Below, one piece after another: positions 22,059 to 32,243 of a stretch of 64,000 nucleotides of DNA (its first letter is position 1; each line of letters begins with the position of its first letter). Made by a program: the position numbers and the translations under genes. Under the pieces are notes generated by a model. It made no database searches, had not been told where the DNA came from, and saw only the letters and a list, made by a program, of their open reading frames with translations. The DNA comes from Plectosphaerella cucumerina. Lineage: Eukaryota; Ascomycota; Sordariomycetes; Glomerellales; Plectosphaerellaceae. The stretch spans positions 3,348,001-3,412,000 of the forward strand of contig JAGPXD010000004.1 of NCBI GenBank assembly GCA_020746995.1. The letters are read 5' to 3'.

Positions 22059-23303
22059 TCAACCCTCACTCCGGCGTCCTTCCCCTCCCAGGATGCGCTT
22101 CTCTTCGACCGCGAGCGCCTCCAACGCTGCCCAGTCAACCCCCTCGAGCCGGTCATCCAGCAACACGAGTCGCCCGCAGGCTGCGACGGCACCCCCAAAT
22201 ACCCGCACCCAGTTGATGTGCTCCTCGCCCGCGATGGACAGCACCTCGTCCGCCGCCCACTGCCCAACGTCAAACACCGGTCGCTCGAGCCCGGAATGCC
22301 TTCCTAGGACACGCTCGGTCCGGCTTTGGGCGCCGAACCAGCGTTCCGGTGACGACCGTAGACCATAGATGACGAGCAGCTCCAGATCGAGATGCTCGCA
22401 CATGCGCGCGGCGCCCTCCCGGACAGTATCATTGCTGCCTGCCACGCGCACCACCCACGAGAGGTCGATGAAGAGCCGCTTCAGCCGCCGCATGACCGCC
22501 CAGTCAATGTCCAGCCACGCCGATTGCTCGCGCAGGATGCGCGTCCGGAATCGCTCCTTGCGTGTCGTCGCCACCCCAGGCACCGCGCCACGCACCCCGA
22601 AATCCATGAAGCGGATGTTGAGCGGGTCGGCACGCCCAGTGCGATTCCCCAGGACGAGGTTGCGTATGCCGGCCGTGCGGTCGGGCGCTGGGGGCGTCGA
22701 CTGGGCAAACAGCCCCGGCGAGAAGGGCAGGTCCTCAACAGCGCGGGGGTCGATGAAGAGCGGGCGCTCCGGGATGGTGCCGGCGGCGGCGGAGGTGAAG
22801 AACGGGTCATTCATGGACAACGAGCCGGTCCGGTTGTTGTCGTAAAAGTAAGTCATGGCGAGGCGCGCCGACCGTGCTGCCTGCGCAAAGTGCCGCGGGA
22901 AGTACATGAGCATATCGCGCACACCTGGAGACCATCGCACGATCTTGTTGTTGGGTACGGTGCGGAACATGCCGGACATGTGCGGCGCGGAGTCGAGGAC
23001 CTCATGTGTGCCGCCAACACCGCGGAGGCCCGGCATACGGTGGACATCAACACGGCGGAGGTCGTAGATGGCGCTGAGCTGTGCCTGAAGCGGTGTCAGG
23101 CCCGCATCGGCGTCGGTGCAGAAGATGCCGCCGGCGAAGAAGCGCAACACGCACTGCTCTTGCAACAGGACGAACAAAATGATGTGCTCGATGACCTCGG
23201 ACGGCAGCCGGGCCAAATTCCGGAGGAGCGGCGACTGGACCTCGAACTTGGACGCCAGTTCAATGTCGAGCAGCCGGTGCTGCACCTGGCTGAGGGTGGG
23301 CAT
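22059..23303 (-). CDS. Hypothetical protein, 414 aa, F-box-like start
   Basis: A single exon starting at ATG 23303. The segment NLARLPSEVIEHIILFVLLQ at about residues 28-47 resembles the first helix of an F-box (LPxEVxxxIL), but the rest of the motif is not clear. The remaining sequence fits the many fungal proteins of this type that have no named domain: RFFAGGIFCTDADAG, RLKRLFIDLSWVVRV, and an Ala/Leu/Glu-rich C-terminus ending EALAVEEKRILGGEG. No signal peptide or membrane segment is seen. Good C-ending codon bias over the full length supports a real gene. Function not assigned; an SCF ubiquitin-ligase adaptor is only a guess. Confidence 0.72.
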   Translation of the reverse strand: MPTLSQVQHRLLDIELASKFEVQSPLLRNLARLPSEVIEHIILFVLLQEQCVLRFFAGGIFCTDADAGLTPLQAQLSAIYDLRRVDVHRMPGLRGVGGTHEVLDSAPHMSGMFRTVPNNKIVRWSPGVRDMLMYFPRHFAQAARSARLAMTYFYDNNRTGSLSMNDPFFTSAAAGTIPERPLFIDPRAVEDLPFSPGLFAQSTPPAPDRTAGIRNLVLGNRTGRADPLNIRFMDFGVRGAVPGVATTRKERFRTRILREQSAWLDIDWAVMRRLKRLFIDLSWVVRVAGSNDTVREGAARMCEHLDLELLVIYGLRSSPERWFGAQSRTERVLGRHSGLERPVFDVGQWAADEVLSIAGEEHINWVRVFGGAVAACGRLVLLDDRLEGVDWAALEALAVEEKRILGGEGRRSEG

Positions 23304-23656
23304 CTTGATTGATGTGCTGGTGCGAGGTGAAGAAGAAGTTGTTCTTTGAGAGGAACAAAAGGAAGTATCTCATGCCATGTCGACGGGCGGACAGGTGTTG
23401 CTTGTTGTGTTGCTGTGGTGGCTCCAGGCAGTCGTCAATCGTTGTTGATGCGGGCATCCCTCTCACTTCATTGGCGGCTCGACAGTGGAGGAATTCGTGC
23501 AACACCGGAGCCCGAGGCTAGTGCTGAGGCCCTGCTGGAAGCCTGGGCAATGCTCCGATGCATGCCAAGATGGAAGACGGGCCTTTTCTACGGCCCCTGG
23601 TATTTCAAATCAGTCGCTATGGATGGCATATCTACTGACCTCCCCCAGACATTTCT
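23304..23656. other. Intergenic
   Basis: This is the promoter of the 414-aa gene and the 3' region of the pseudouridine gene. No further features are seen. Confidence 0.5.
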
Positions 23657-26175
23657 CTACCGCTCGGCAATGGCCTCCCGAAGCAGCCGATCAACACGCC
23701 CCAGGTCCGGGCTCACGGCCTCATGGCTCTTCAGCGTCAGCACGGCACCCTTCTGCGCCACGTCGATCAGCTTCTCCACGCGCCCCCCACGCGACAGACC
23801 ATTGACCAGCACGCCCAAGAACGTGTCCCCAACGCCATTGACCGACACAACGTCCTCGACCCGTTCCGCCGCCGGGTACAGCCTCATGTAGACGCCTCCA
23901 ACAGTCGGGTGGTCCGGGTGCGCCCGCGTCAGAATGTACTCGCGGTGCGCATAGTCGTGCAGTCGGGGATCATCCCGCCCCAGCACTGTCGTCAGCAGAC
24001 ATCCGCGTGAGCCAAGCTTCGTCACCATGGTCGGGATGTATGGAAGCAGCTGCATCGTCTGAACCGGGACGCCTTCGTCGGCCAGGGCCCGGCTTGTCAT
24101 GTGGACGAAGCGCTCCCGCGCGCCGGCGTGGATCCCAAAAGCATCCATGACGCGGAACCAGTCGTGGCTCTCGAAGAAGCCATTCTCCTTGGCCGCAGTC
24201 CACATGGCCAGCAGCTCGTGGGTGTTGGGCGAAGCCAGATCCACGGCAGCGTGGGGATAGACGCCGAGGTCGAGGTTGTCGCGGGAGAAGAGGGCGATGG
24301 ACTTTGCTGTTGACACGGGCTCGAAAGCAACACGGGCACCGTGCTCGCGGCCGGCATCAACCCAGGCGCGAACATCCCGGGCGCTCCAGTTGCCGTCGAC
24401 GACGAGCCATTTTGGCCGGGCGCCGGCGACGGCGGACTTCCAGAATTCGGGAAAGGAGTGGTTGCTGAAGATGCCCATGTCGGCCATGGCGAGGACGAGG
24501 CTCTTTTCGGCGTCGTTGACGGCGACGTATTGCGCTGTGCGGTTGGCGACGTGGTACTCGCTGCCTAGTTGGCGGATGTACTGCGAACGTCAGCAAGCAG
24601 CCATGTCTTCTTATGAAGAAAGACTTACAGTTGTATCCAGACCGTTGGCGCGCAGCGAAGCGAGCACCGTTCGGCCAGCGCTGGGAGGGTCAGAAATGAA
24701 CTCCTGAAAAAGTGCGTTGACTCACGTATCGTCACCGACGAGACTGCACAGGCGCACGCGGCTGTCGCTGCTTGCGCGGTGGGCAGCAAGGGCAACATTG
24801 TGGCCCACGCCGCCAATGGACTGGTTGATGGCCGCCGGGTTGGACGTCTCTAGCTGTGGCGCCTTGCCCTTGGCCGGGCTCAGCGGCTGGAAGTCACAGC
24901 TGAGGTCAACGGCCACGGAGCCGGCTACGAGGATGTCTACGGGGCCGGCAGCTGGCGGCGGTGGAGTGGTGTCTTGGCTCGCGGAAACGTGGTATTTGCT
25001 TGTTGACGATGACGCCGGGCTATGTACAAAGTCAGACCATGCGTCCCCGTCTGCCTAGCTTCTCTCAACTTACGCCGGGGAGGGATAGGGCGCGGCGCCG
25101 AGCATCCGCGACAACTCGACGGCAACCCTTGCGGCGCGGCCGACGTTGGCCTGGACGAGGCGCTTGTTGGCGAGGGGGATGCGCTCTCCGCCCAGGGCAC
25201 GGATGGTCTTAAGGATATACGGTGTGTTGTTCGCGCCGGTGAAGCCCTTCTCCGCCGCTTCCCGGACAGCCGTCTCGATGAACACGCGCATCTCGTCCAG
25301 CGGGATGCCGTCAGCCTCAGGGATGGGGTTGGCGAAGAGCATGCCCGACTCGATGCCGAGACGTTCCTGGGCGAGGATCATGGCGGCGGCGTCGCTCTCG
25401 TCGGCGACGACGGTGGGGGAGGGGATGCCCGACTCGCGGGCCCAGAAGGCGGGGAAGTCGATGGCCCCGGAGCGGCCGTCGGCAAAGGTGCCAACGAAGG
25501 CGCCGTGGGTCTCGAGGAACTCGAGGGTGCGAGCGATGTCGAGGAAGCCCTTGCATCCGGAGGAGACGACGGCGACGCGGGTGCGGCCGAGCTCGGTGAG
25601 GTCGGCGGAGACGTCCATTGTGGACTCGCCGCCGCGGTGGACGCCGCCGAGGCCGCCGGTGCCGAAGACGCGGATGCCGGCGAGGCGGGCGAGGAGCATG
25701 GTGCCGGAGATTGTGGTGCCGCCGTGGATCTTCTGGCCGCGGAGGCCCTGGCGGTGTCAGCAGGGAGCACATATCTGAGGGGAGGGGTGCTCACAAGACC
25801 CGCGATGTAGGCAATATCACGACGTGAGGCTTTCCGGGCGTTTCCTGAATCGACCATCCGGGCGATCTCGTCGGGGGTCAGGCCGACGGTAGGCACACCG
25901 TCAAGAATGCCGCAGACGGCGGGGACGGCCCCGTTGCGCCGCACAATATCCTCGAGGAGGAGGTCATTGCCCAGAGCGCCGTGGGTGTAGATTGTCGATT
26001 CGAGGGCCACGACAGGGCGATCCGTGGCTACGGCGTCGCGGACCTCTTCCGAGACGCGGAGAAGCTGTTGGATGCCGGCGGCGGAGGAGTACATGCGGCT
26101 GCGAGCGGGGAGGGTGCAGGTGAGTGCCGGCCGGGACCTGCCGGCGAGGCGGGACATGATGCGGGTGGCGGCCAT
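23657..26175 (-). CDS. Bifunctional pseudouridine-5'-phosphate glycosidase / PfkB pseudouridine kinase
   Basis: Five exons: 26175-25795, 25747-25074, 25019-24726, 24680-24629 and 24580-23657, giving 774 aa; all introns are 44-54 bases with GT-AG ends. Residues about 35-350 are a PsuG domain (indigoidine-synthase-A-like fold) with VALESTIYTHG, IHGGTTISGTM, STMDVSADLTEL and the presumed catalytic Lys193 in SSGCKGFLDI. Residues about 385-774 are a PfkB sugar kinase with SIGGVGHNVA near its start and the catalytic Asp719 in VNGVGDTFLGV. The kinase would phosphorylate pseudouridine and the glycosidase would split the product to uracil and ribose 5-phosphate, so both steps of pseudouridine breakdown sit on one chain. 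The first 32 residues are Arg/Ser/Ala-rich and lack acidic residues, which suggests a mitochondrial presequence. The glycosidase-first fusion order is the one known from eukaryotes. Confidence 0.92.
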
Positions 26176-26543
26176 GACGGATGGAAGTCCCTGGGGGTTG
26201 AGGGGCCGTGGGAGGTGAGATTGAAGAGCACGGCGAGGGCTAATGGGTGAGATCAGGCCGTGGTGGTGAGAGGGGAGGTGGTCGAGGATGGTCTGAGATT
26301 GCCGTGGTTTTGATGCCGGACTTGGGCGTGGAGCCTCGGCCGATTCCGACGGTCCACCGAGACTGTGTGAGTAGCATGAGGTCCGTGTCCGTACTGTACG
26401 GCCCGGTATCTTCACTGCATTCTGCGGCCTGACTCGGTACATCTTCACCTTTCCCCTCTTACTTCCACACAGATGCTTGTGCCTCCAAGTTTGTTGCATC
26501 AGACGAGATACAATAAGAATCTGTTCCGCAATACATCTTCTGG
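26176..26543. other. Intergenic
   Basis: This is the promoter of the pseudouridine gene and the 3' region of the Ecm33-like gene; nothing else is recognised. Confidence 0.5.
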
Positions 26544-28095
26544 TTACTTCCTCCCGACACGCCCAGTATCTTCCACCTCGTAGTACACAGTGCCGGCGTC
26601 GTTCACCCTCGATCCTTCAAGCTCTGGGTCTGGCGACGCAAGCTCAGACCGTGGATTACCCTGCAGCTCGGATCCATCCGGATGAAGTCCCAAGAACTTT
26701 GGGTCCCGAAGGTCATCGGCATCAATCGCAGATGTCGCTTCCTCAACCGCGGCTCCAGTTCTGCGGCGCTTCCGGACGATGAACAAGCCTGCTGCGAGGA
26801 TACCGACAGCAGCAAGAGCGCCGACGACGATGCCGGCAATGGCCCCCCCAGATAGAGATGGTGTAGGTACGGTTTGCGCACCGTCCTGGCCGCCAGTATT
26901 CGTGCCTCCTTGATTTTGTTCACCCGTTTCGCCAGAGCCTCGGCACTCAAACGCCTGATGTGGCCGCTCGCTCTGGAAGACCTTTTCGAGGGCCGCGCAG
27001 CTGTAGCTGATGTTCTCGGAGCTCGTGACCCAAAGTCCATCGGCCGCGTTGGAAAGACTAGGCAATTCAACGCTGATGACAGGATAAACATCTCAGCAAC
27101 GACTCAAGAATGACAGGCAGAGAAGGGGACTTACTACTTGAAATCGCCGTCCAGCACAACCTTAGTAGAGACGTCTGCGAGCTTGGGGAAGCCGTCCAGC
27201 TCTACGATTGCGGGATTCTCAGATACTGTGAGAGATTCACCGACCGTCTCGAGCTGTGGAAAGTCTAACTCGACGACCTCGGTGTTCTTGGTGATGGTCA
27301 GAGAACCGGTGACGGTCTTTAGAACAGGAAGGGACAGGGACTCGAAATCATTGTTGACCAGCTCAAATGCCGAGTAGACAGATTCAAGAGAACCGAGGCC
27401 GACGCTTCCAGATTGACTGATGTAGAGTGAACCGGCCCAGACTAAATCGGGAAGGGAGACGAAGGACACAGATATCCATTTGTTGACTTCGATATGGGCC
27501 CATCCGGAAATGTTCCGAACACTGCTGGAGAATGACATAAGGGAAGGGTTGTTTCTGATGTTGAAGTAGCCGACTGCGACCGGGTTGAGTGTAAGGTCGA
27601 CCATCGCTGTGCCCCAAATGGCGAAGTAATCACCGCCTAGGACGCCGGCTTCACCCACGTCGATGGTTAAGAGCTTGGGAGCATCTTCGACGATAAACTC
27701 TTGAACATGAGTCAAGTTCGGAAGGGAGATTTCGGTCAGGGAACCACTGTTGTTGAGGTACAGATCATATACGACTCTCTCGAGTGTTGTGCTTCTCAGA
27801 CGCTTCAGACCTGCGTTGTTGTTCATCTGGAGGCTCCGGACCTGACGAACGCCGTCGAGCTCAAAGGTACCGGCGAGATCGGGGTCAATGACAAGACTGC
27901 CGACGGTCACGCAAGGAATGTCTTGAGAGACCTGCGTGACAGTGACGCTGTCGCATAGGTCACTGGTTTCCTGCGCTGGAGAGCGAAGCCGTAAGTCAAT
28001 ACACCTTGGTAGAGTGTGAACAAGGTGGGTAAATGCTCACCACACGCCGTCAACTGATAGATTGCCCAAGCAGCGAGTACTCGAAGCGTCTTCAT
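26544..28095 (-). CDS. Ecm33/Sps2-like surface protein with transmembrane anchor
   Basis: Three exons: 28095-28041, 27975-27135 and 27072-26544, giving 474 aa. Exon 1 is the signal peptide (MKTLRVLAAWAIYQLTAC), running into AQETSDLCDSV after splicing. Residues about 30-330 are receptor-L-domain-like repeats typical of Ecm33 proteins: SLQMNNNAGLKRL, DLYLNNSGSLTEI, SLTITKNTEVVELDFPQL and SLTVSENPAIVELDGFPKL, with a Cys pair near the start and two Cys near the end. Ecm33 is normally GPI-anchored and needed for cell-wall integrity. Here the C-terminus has a Gly/Ala-rich transmembrane helix (GGAIAGIVVGALAAVGILAA) followed by RKRRR and a cytoplasmic tail of about 85 acidic residues, so it is a single-pass receptor-like protein. 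The donor after TGT-G and the CCAG acceptor were picked because they alone keep the frame. Confidence 0.85.
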
Positions 28096-29205
28096 TGCAA
28101 GCGATCAATATCTTTGCTCGATCCTTGCTGTCGCAGGACAGCGTATGAGATGCCGTCAAGAAAACACGGGAGGCATGATTGCGGAGACGTAGAGGACAGA
28201 AGAGAAGGGCGGGTGCAGCCTTAATGAATGGAAGTCGAACGACTGGAGGTCTCATCCGGCGTACCACTTGAACCTATGCCGATTTGCCAGCTGAATGCAG
28301 GCCAAGCACGGCTGGCTGCTCATGGCCCCTCGCGAGTGCAGCCAGCGCTGGCACTCGGGGCCTCATTGGCTTGCAAACAAAACCTGTCTGTTGGTGGCGC
28401 ACCATCAAGTTGGAGATGTACGGTCTTTCAGGCTCGCAGCCTGATCAGATATGCACATTGCTGCAGCGAGGTGTGGTGGTGATGGATGTGTCCTGGTTCA
28501 GTGGTAGGGGCCAACACGCCCTTCCCTTTCCCGCAACATCTTAGTCAGCAGCTACCGACGACTTCCCGTCGTGCTGCCCGTGGTTAAATTGAACCTCTCG
28601 ACCCGCCAAGCCGGCTCAAGGCCCGGGGTGCTGTTCAATCTGAAACCTGCTTTGCGCCAGTCACCACGGATCCAAAGACGCCGCACCTAACGTCACCGGG
28701 GGGCATCACCAAGCTGTGTTCTGATATGGACGTGCGATGTTTGGGTGGTGAAGGGCCTGACGTCGGCATCATGCAGGAGGCTTGGTATCTTTTGATGTAC
28801 TTCTTCTTTTCCACGCCGTCTTGATACTCGTAGACATCCATCACCACCAGCGTGACTGCTTCCTCCAATCTCGCCAACTTCATCGCTTCACTTGGCCCCC
28901 CATCTGGCCTAGTGCTTCATTTCCGCCCTGCAAAAGTCGATCCGTCTGATCAAAGCAGTGCCCACTTTCGCCCGTTGTCGCCGCATCGCATCCTTGTCGC
29001 GACCGCACCGCGGGTTTTCGAGCATCCCGTCGCTGTTGTCGCTGTTGTCGAACCTCTCCAGGTTCATCACCAACTAAAACTTGAACTCTGCAGCAAATAC
29101 GCCCGGTAGCGCAGCGCAGTATACCCGTCCAACTCACCCACAGTCCTTTCCTCCGCGCCGTTGACCGCAGCGACTCTCTTTCCGTTCGACTACTACCTCG
29201 ACATA
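28096..29205. other. Divergent upstream region of two surface-protein genes
   Basis: This lies between the Ecm33-like gene (-) and the secreted glycoprotein gene (+). A short imperfect repeat of GTCGCTGTT occurs near 29028-29048. No gene is seen. Confidence 0.5.
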
Positions 29206-30023
29206 ATGCGCTCCCACTTCATCGCAGCCACGGCCATCGCGGCCTTCGCCCCCGCCATGGCTCAGTCCGAGGCCGACTTTGCGCGCAACTTTACCATCCA
29301 CAATGGCCAGATCTACACACCCGGTCTTGCTATCCTCAACGCTCCCCAGCCGGGAACGCCCATGGGCGGCGACGACTTGCACATCTCCCTCGATGTCACC
29401 ACTAACGGCCGCCTGCCTCTGCCGCCCTACGCCGACGACAGCGCCACGGCCATCCACAACATCACGCTCTTCCTCTCCTCGTACCGCACCGGCCGCAACT
29501 TTACAATCACAAACGGCACCGCGACCGCCGACAACTCGACCTACGGCGATATCATGCTGCAGCAGGAGGGCAGCACCGTCAAGCACATCAACTGGGCCTG
29601 GCCCGACTGCCTCGTGGGCGACGGCCAGCCCGAGGGCGACGACAGCGACCGGGGGCTGTACAACGTAAGTACCCCAGGACCGAGCACCACTTCCGTCCGC
29701 TGACCTCCCAGATCTCCATCCGCCAGAACTTCCGGCTGAATGACGAGGACCACTACACCACCTTCGACGTGCCCATCCTCGTCACCAACAGCATCCCCGA
29801 ACGCGACGACCGCCCCTCCTGCGACTCCCTCGACAACCCCCTCATCTCCTACGAGGACCTGGGCGTCGAGGCCGCCAATGCGCTCGGCTACCCGACTGCG
29901 CCGGGCGAGGCTGTCGAGATTGAGGTGACGCCGAAGCTTGATGAGGATGGTGCGGTGACGCTGGGTCGTTGGGGAGGTGCTGTCTGGATGGGCGCGCTGG
30001 CCGTTGCCTACATGGCGATGTAG
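29206..30023 (+). CDS. Secreted glycoprotein, probably GPI-anchored, 256 aa, unknown
   Basis: Two exons, 29206-29664 and 29712-30023, with an intron GTAAGT...CCCAG. The N-terminus is a signal peptide (MRSHFIAATAIAAFAPAMA, cleavage before QSEADF). The mature domain has at least six N-glycosylation sequons (NFT, NIT, NFT, NGT, NST and NIS) and only two Cys, both in the second half, suggesting one disulfide. It reads like a beta-rich fungal surface protein (GQIYTPGLAILNAPQPGTP, HINWAWPDCLVGDG). The C-terminus ends in a hydrophobic stretch (WGGAVWMGALAVAYMAM) with no charged residue after it, as expected for GPI attachment. The family has no function that I know. The start ATG lies just before the signal peptide; the frame is open upstream but featureless. 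Confidence 0.8.
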
Positions 30024-30980
30024 GTGCACTTAAGGCGATGTAATGTGTCGAGTGCCTGTTCTATTTATCTTTGGGCACTTTGACGAGTAACGGCCGATTT
30101 GAATATATGTTGTTGGAGTTGCGTCTGATGTTGGCGCGCAATAGTAGAAGTATTGGTCCAAGCGAGAGAGGAAGGAGCGATGAGGTGACACTGGCGCTGC
30201 CACGGTAGCGCCTGCCAGCGAGACGGGCGCTGTTCCGACGCCCCTAGTGGCCGCGGCTCATCCCCGCAATCGAACGAATTGGTTGCCCAAAACCGGTTAA
30301 CCGATTTCTTCGCATGTGTCACCACTCCACGTCTCATTGCCTGGTTCTTCTTCCCTTCCACACTTCACCTCCACCACTGCGACGCTCCCTTGCGCGCCCC
30401 TGTCTCTTTTCCCCGCATTCAAGCCCGGGGCTGGACCTCGGCAGCTCTCCTTGCACTCGCCAGCGCGCCACTCGACATGGAGCTCCCACATGGGAGGTGA
30501 AGCTCCAGGTACCTTGCTGTCGTCGCCATGGAAGAAAGACACAGCAAGGAAGAAAATTGTCTCGCCTTTGTAGCCCGCGGGATCTCCCTGACCTCGAACC
30601 GGATGACTTCCCTCGGGCTGGAAAGCTGACACCGTCTCCGCCGGAGAAACGGGAGAACTTGGCCTCGGCCATCCAGCTGCTTTGGGACCGTTGCTCTCGT
30701 CAGCTCCAGAAGGCACAGCACACAGCTGTGCCTGTACCTGACCGTGTCACCCGAGGGCCAACCACCCACCCGTTTCTGCTTCATGCGCATGCGACATGCG
30801 CCGCTAGCTTCTGCTCTACTCTCCGCCAACCGAGACCGTTACCCCCCGTATATAGGACAAGTTCCCGCCCGCTCGGTCGCACCCCCCTTTGTCGCCCCGT
30901 CGTAGTCGCAACACCATCCCCGACTGATCGAACCATCAACCTTCCTCCAACGACCGCCACCCATCGCCGTCCGAGTCGAC
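30024..30980. other. Intergenic upstream of the SDR gene
   Basis: This contains the promoter of the SDR gene with a TATA element near 30849 and a long C/T-rich leader. The first half is the 3' region of the secreted glycoprotein gene. No additional gene is seen. Confidence 0.5.
30849..30854 (+). promoter_or_regulatory. TATA box of the SDR gene
   Basis: TATATA about 127 bases upstream of the start codon at 30981, followed by a C-rich leader. Confidence 0.5.
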
Positions 30981-32158
30981 ATGCCTCTTCACCAGGGCAT
31001 CCTTCCCCGCGAGGGACTCGTGGCCGACCCCATCTTCAAGCTCATCGGCCGCACAGCCCTCAACCCCAACCTCGTCCTCCCCCTCGTGCTGCTCGCCCGC
31101 TACACGAAAAAGGGCAAGGACCTGAGCATCCTCTTCCCTGCCGCCTACCGCCGCCTCAAGTTCCTGCTGTGGGCCTCGCTGCTGCGCACCGTCAACAACT
31201 GGCTCAACGACCGCGTCCTCAACAACTGGGTCCAGGACCGCTATGACTGGTCGCGTGAGGTCGTCCTCGTCACCGGTGGTGCTGGCGGCATCGGCGGCGA
31301 GATTGTCAAGCTCTTCGCCGAGCGCGGCGTCAAGGTTGCCGTACTCGACATTCAGCCCAAGATGACCTTCTCAGCGGGTAAGTCCTCTCCGTCACCCCCT
31401 TCCGAGCCTCTCCCTAACGTCTTCTAGGCCCCTCCGTCCACTACTTCCAGTGCGACATCACCTCCACCGACCGCCTCGCCGCCGTGGCCGCCCAGATCCG
31501 CGAGCGCGTCGGCAACCCCACCGTCCTCATCAACAACGCCGGCGTAGCTCGCGGCCGCACCCTCCTCGACTCCTCCGAGCGCGACATCCGCTTCACCTTT
31601 GACGTCAACACCCTTGCCCACTTCTGGACCACAAAGGAGTTCCTCCCGCACATGGTCCGCTCCAACCACGGCACAATCGTCACCGTCGCCTCCTACGCCG
31701 CCTACCTCACCGTCCCCAACATGGTCGACTACGGCGCCTCAAAGGCCGCCGCCCACGCCTTCCACGAGGGCCTCACCGCAGAGCTCACCACGCGCTACCA
31801 GGCCCCTCGCGTACGCACTATCCTCGTCAACCAGGGCTACACCAAGACCCCCCTCTTCACCGGCTACAAGCAGGGCGCCGGCTTCCTCATGCCCCCTCTC
31901 GAGCCCCAGACCGTCGCCGACGAGGTCGTCCGCGCCGTCCTGCGCGGCAAGAGCGGCCAGATCGTCATCCCCGGCGCCGGCTCCTCGCTGCCCTGGCTGC
32001 GCTGCTTCCCCCACTGGTACCAGGTCGCCTTCCGCGCCCACAGTGAGGGCCTCATGTCCTCCTTCAACGGTCGCCAGGTCGTCAAGGACCTCGACAAGCA
32101 CTACTCGGACAAGGAGCGGGAGGCCGAGGGGAGCACCGTGCTGGTGGGCGATAAGTGA
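30981..32158 (+). CDS. Short-chain dehydrogenase/reductase, SDR16C-like
   Basis: Two exons, 30981-31377 and 31428-32158, with an intron GTAAGT...TTCTAG; 375 aa. A hydrophobic N-terminal region (about residues 25-75, LVLPLVLLARY and LKFLLWASLLRTV) suggests membrane association. The Rossmann core begins at about residue 92 with VVLVTGGAGGIGGEIVKLF (TGxxxGxG cofactor motif), an acidic residue after the second strand (VAVLDIQ, favouring NAD(H)), CDITS, then VLINNAGVA, the catalytic Ser in VTVASYAAYL and the YGASK active-site Tyr-Lys. Extra N-terminal hydrophobic sequence plus this core fits the retinol-dehydrogenase / 17-beta-hydroxysteroid-dehydrogenase-11-like group, which acts on lipid alcohols at the endoplasmic reticulum or lipid droplets. 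The substrate is unknown. It is convergent with the sulfatase gene, 85 bases apart. Confidence 0.88.
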
Positions 32159-32243
32159 GGGAAGGGGGCCGGCTGGTCTCCAAAATGTACATCTAATACT
32201 GCTGCTTCTGGCTGCCAGGGGCTTTCGATACCACATGAGATAT

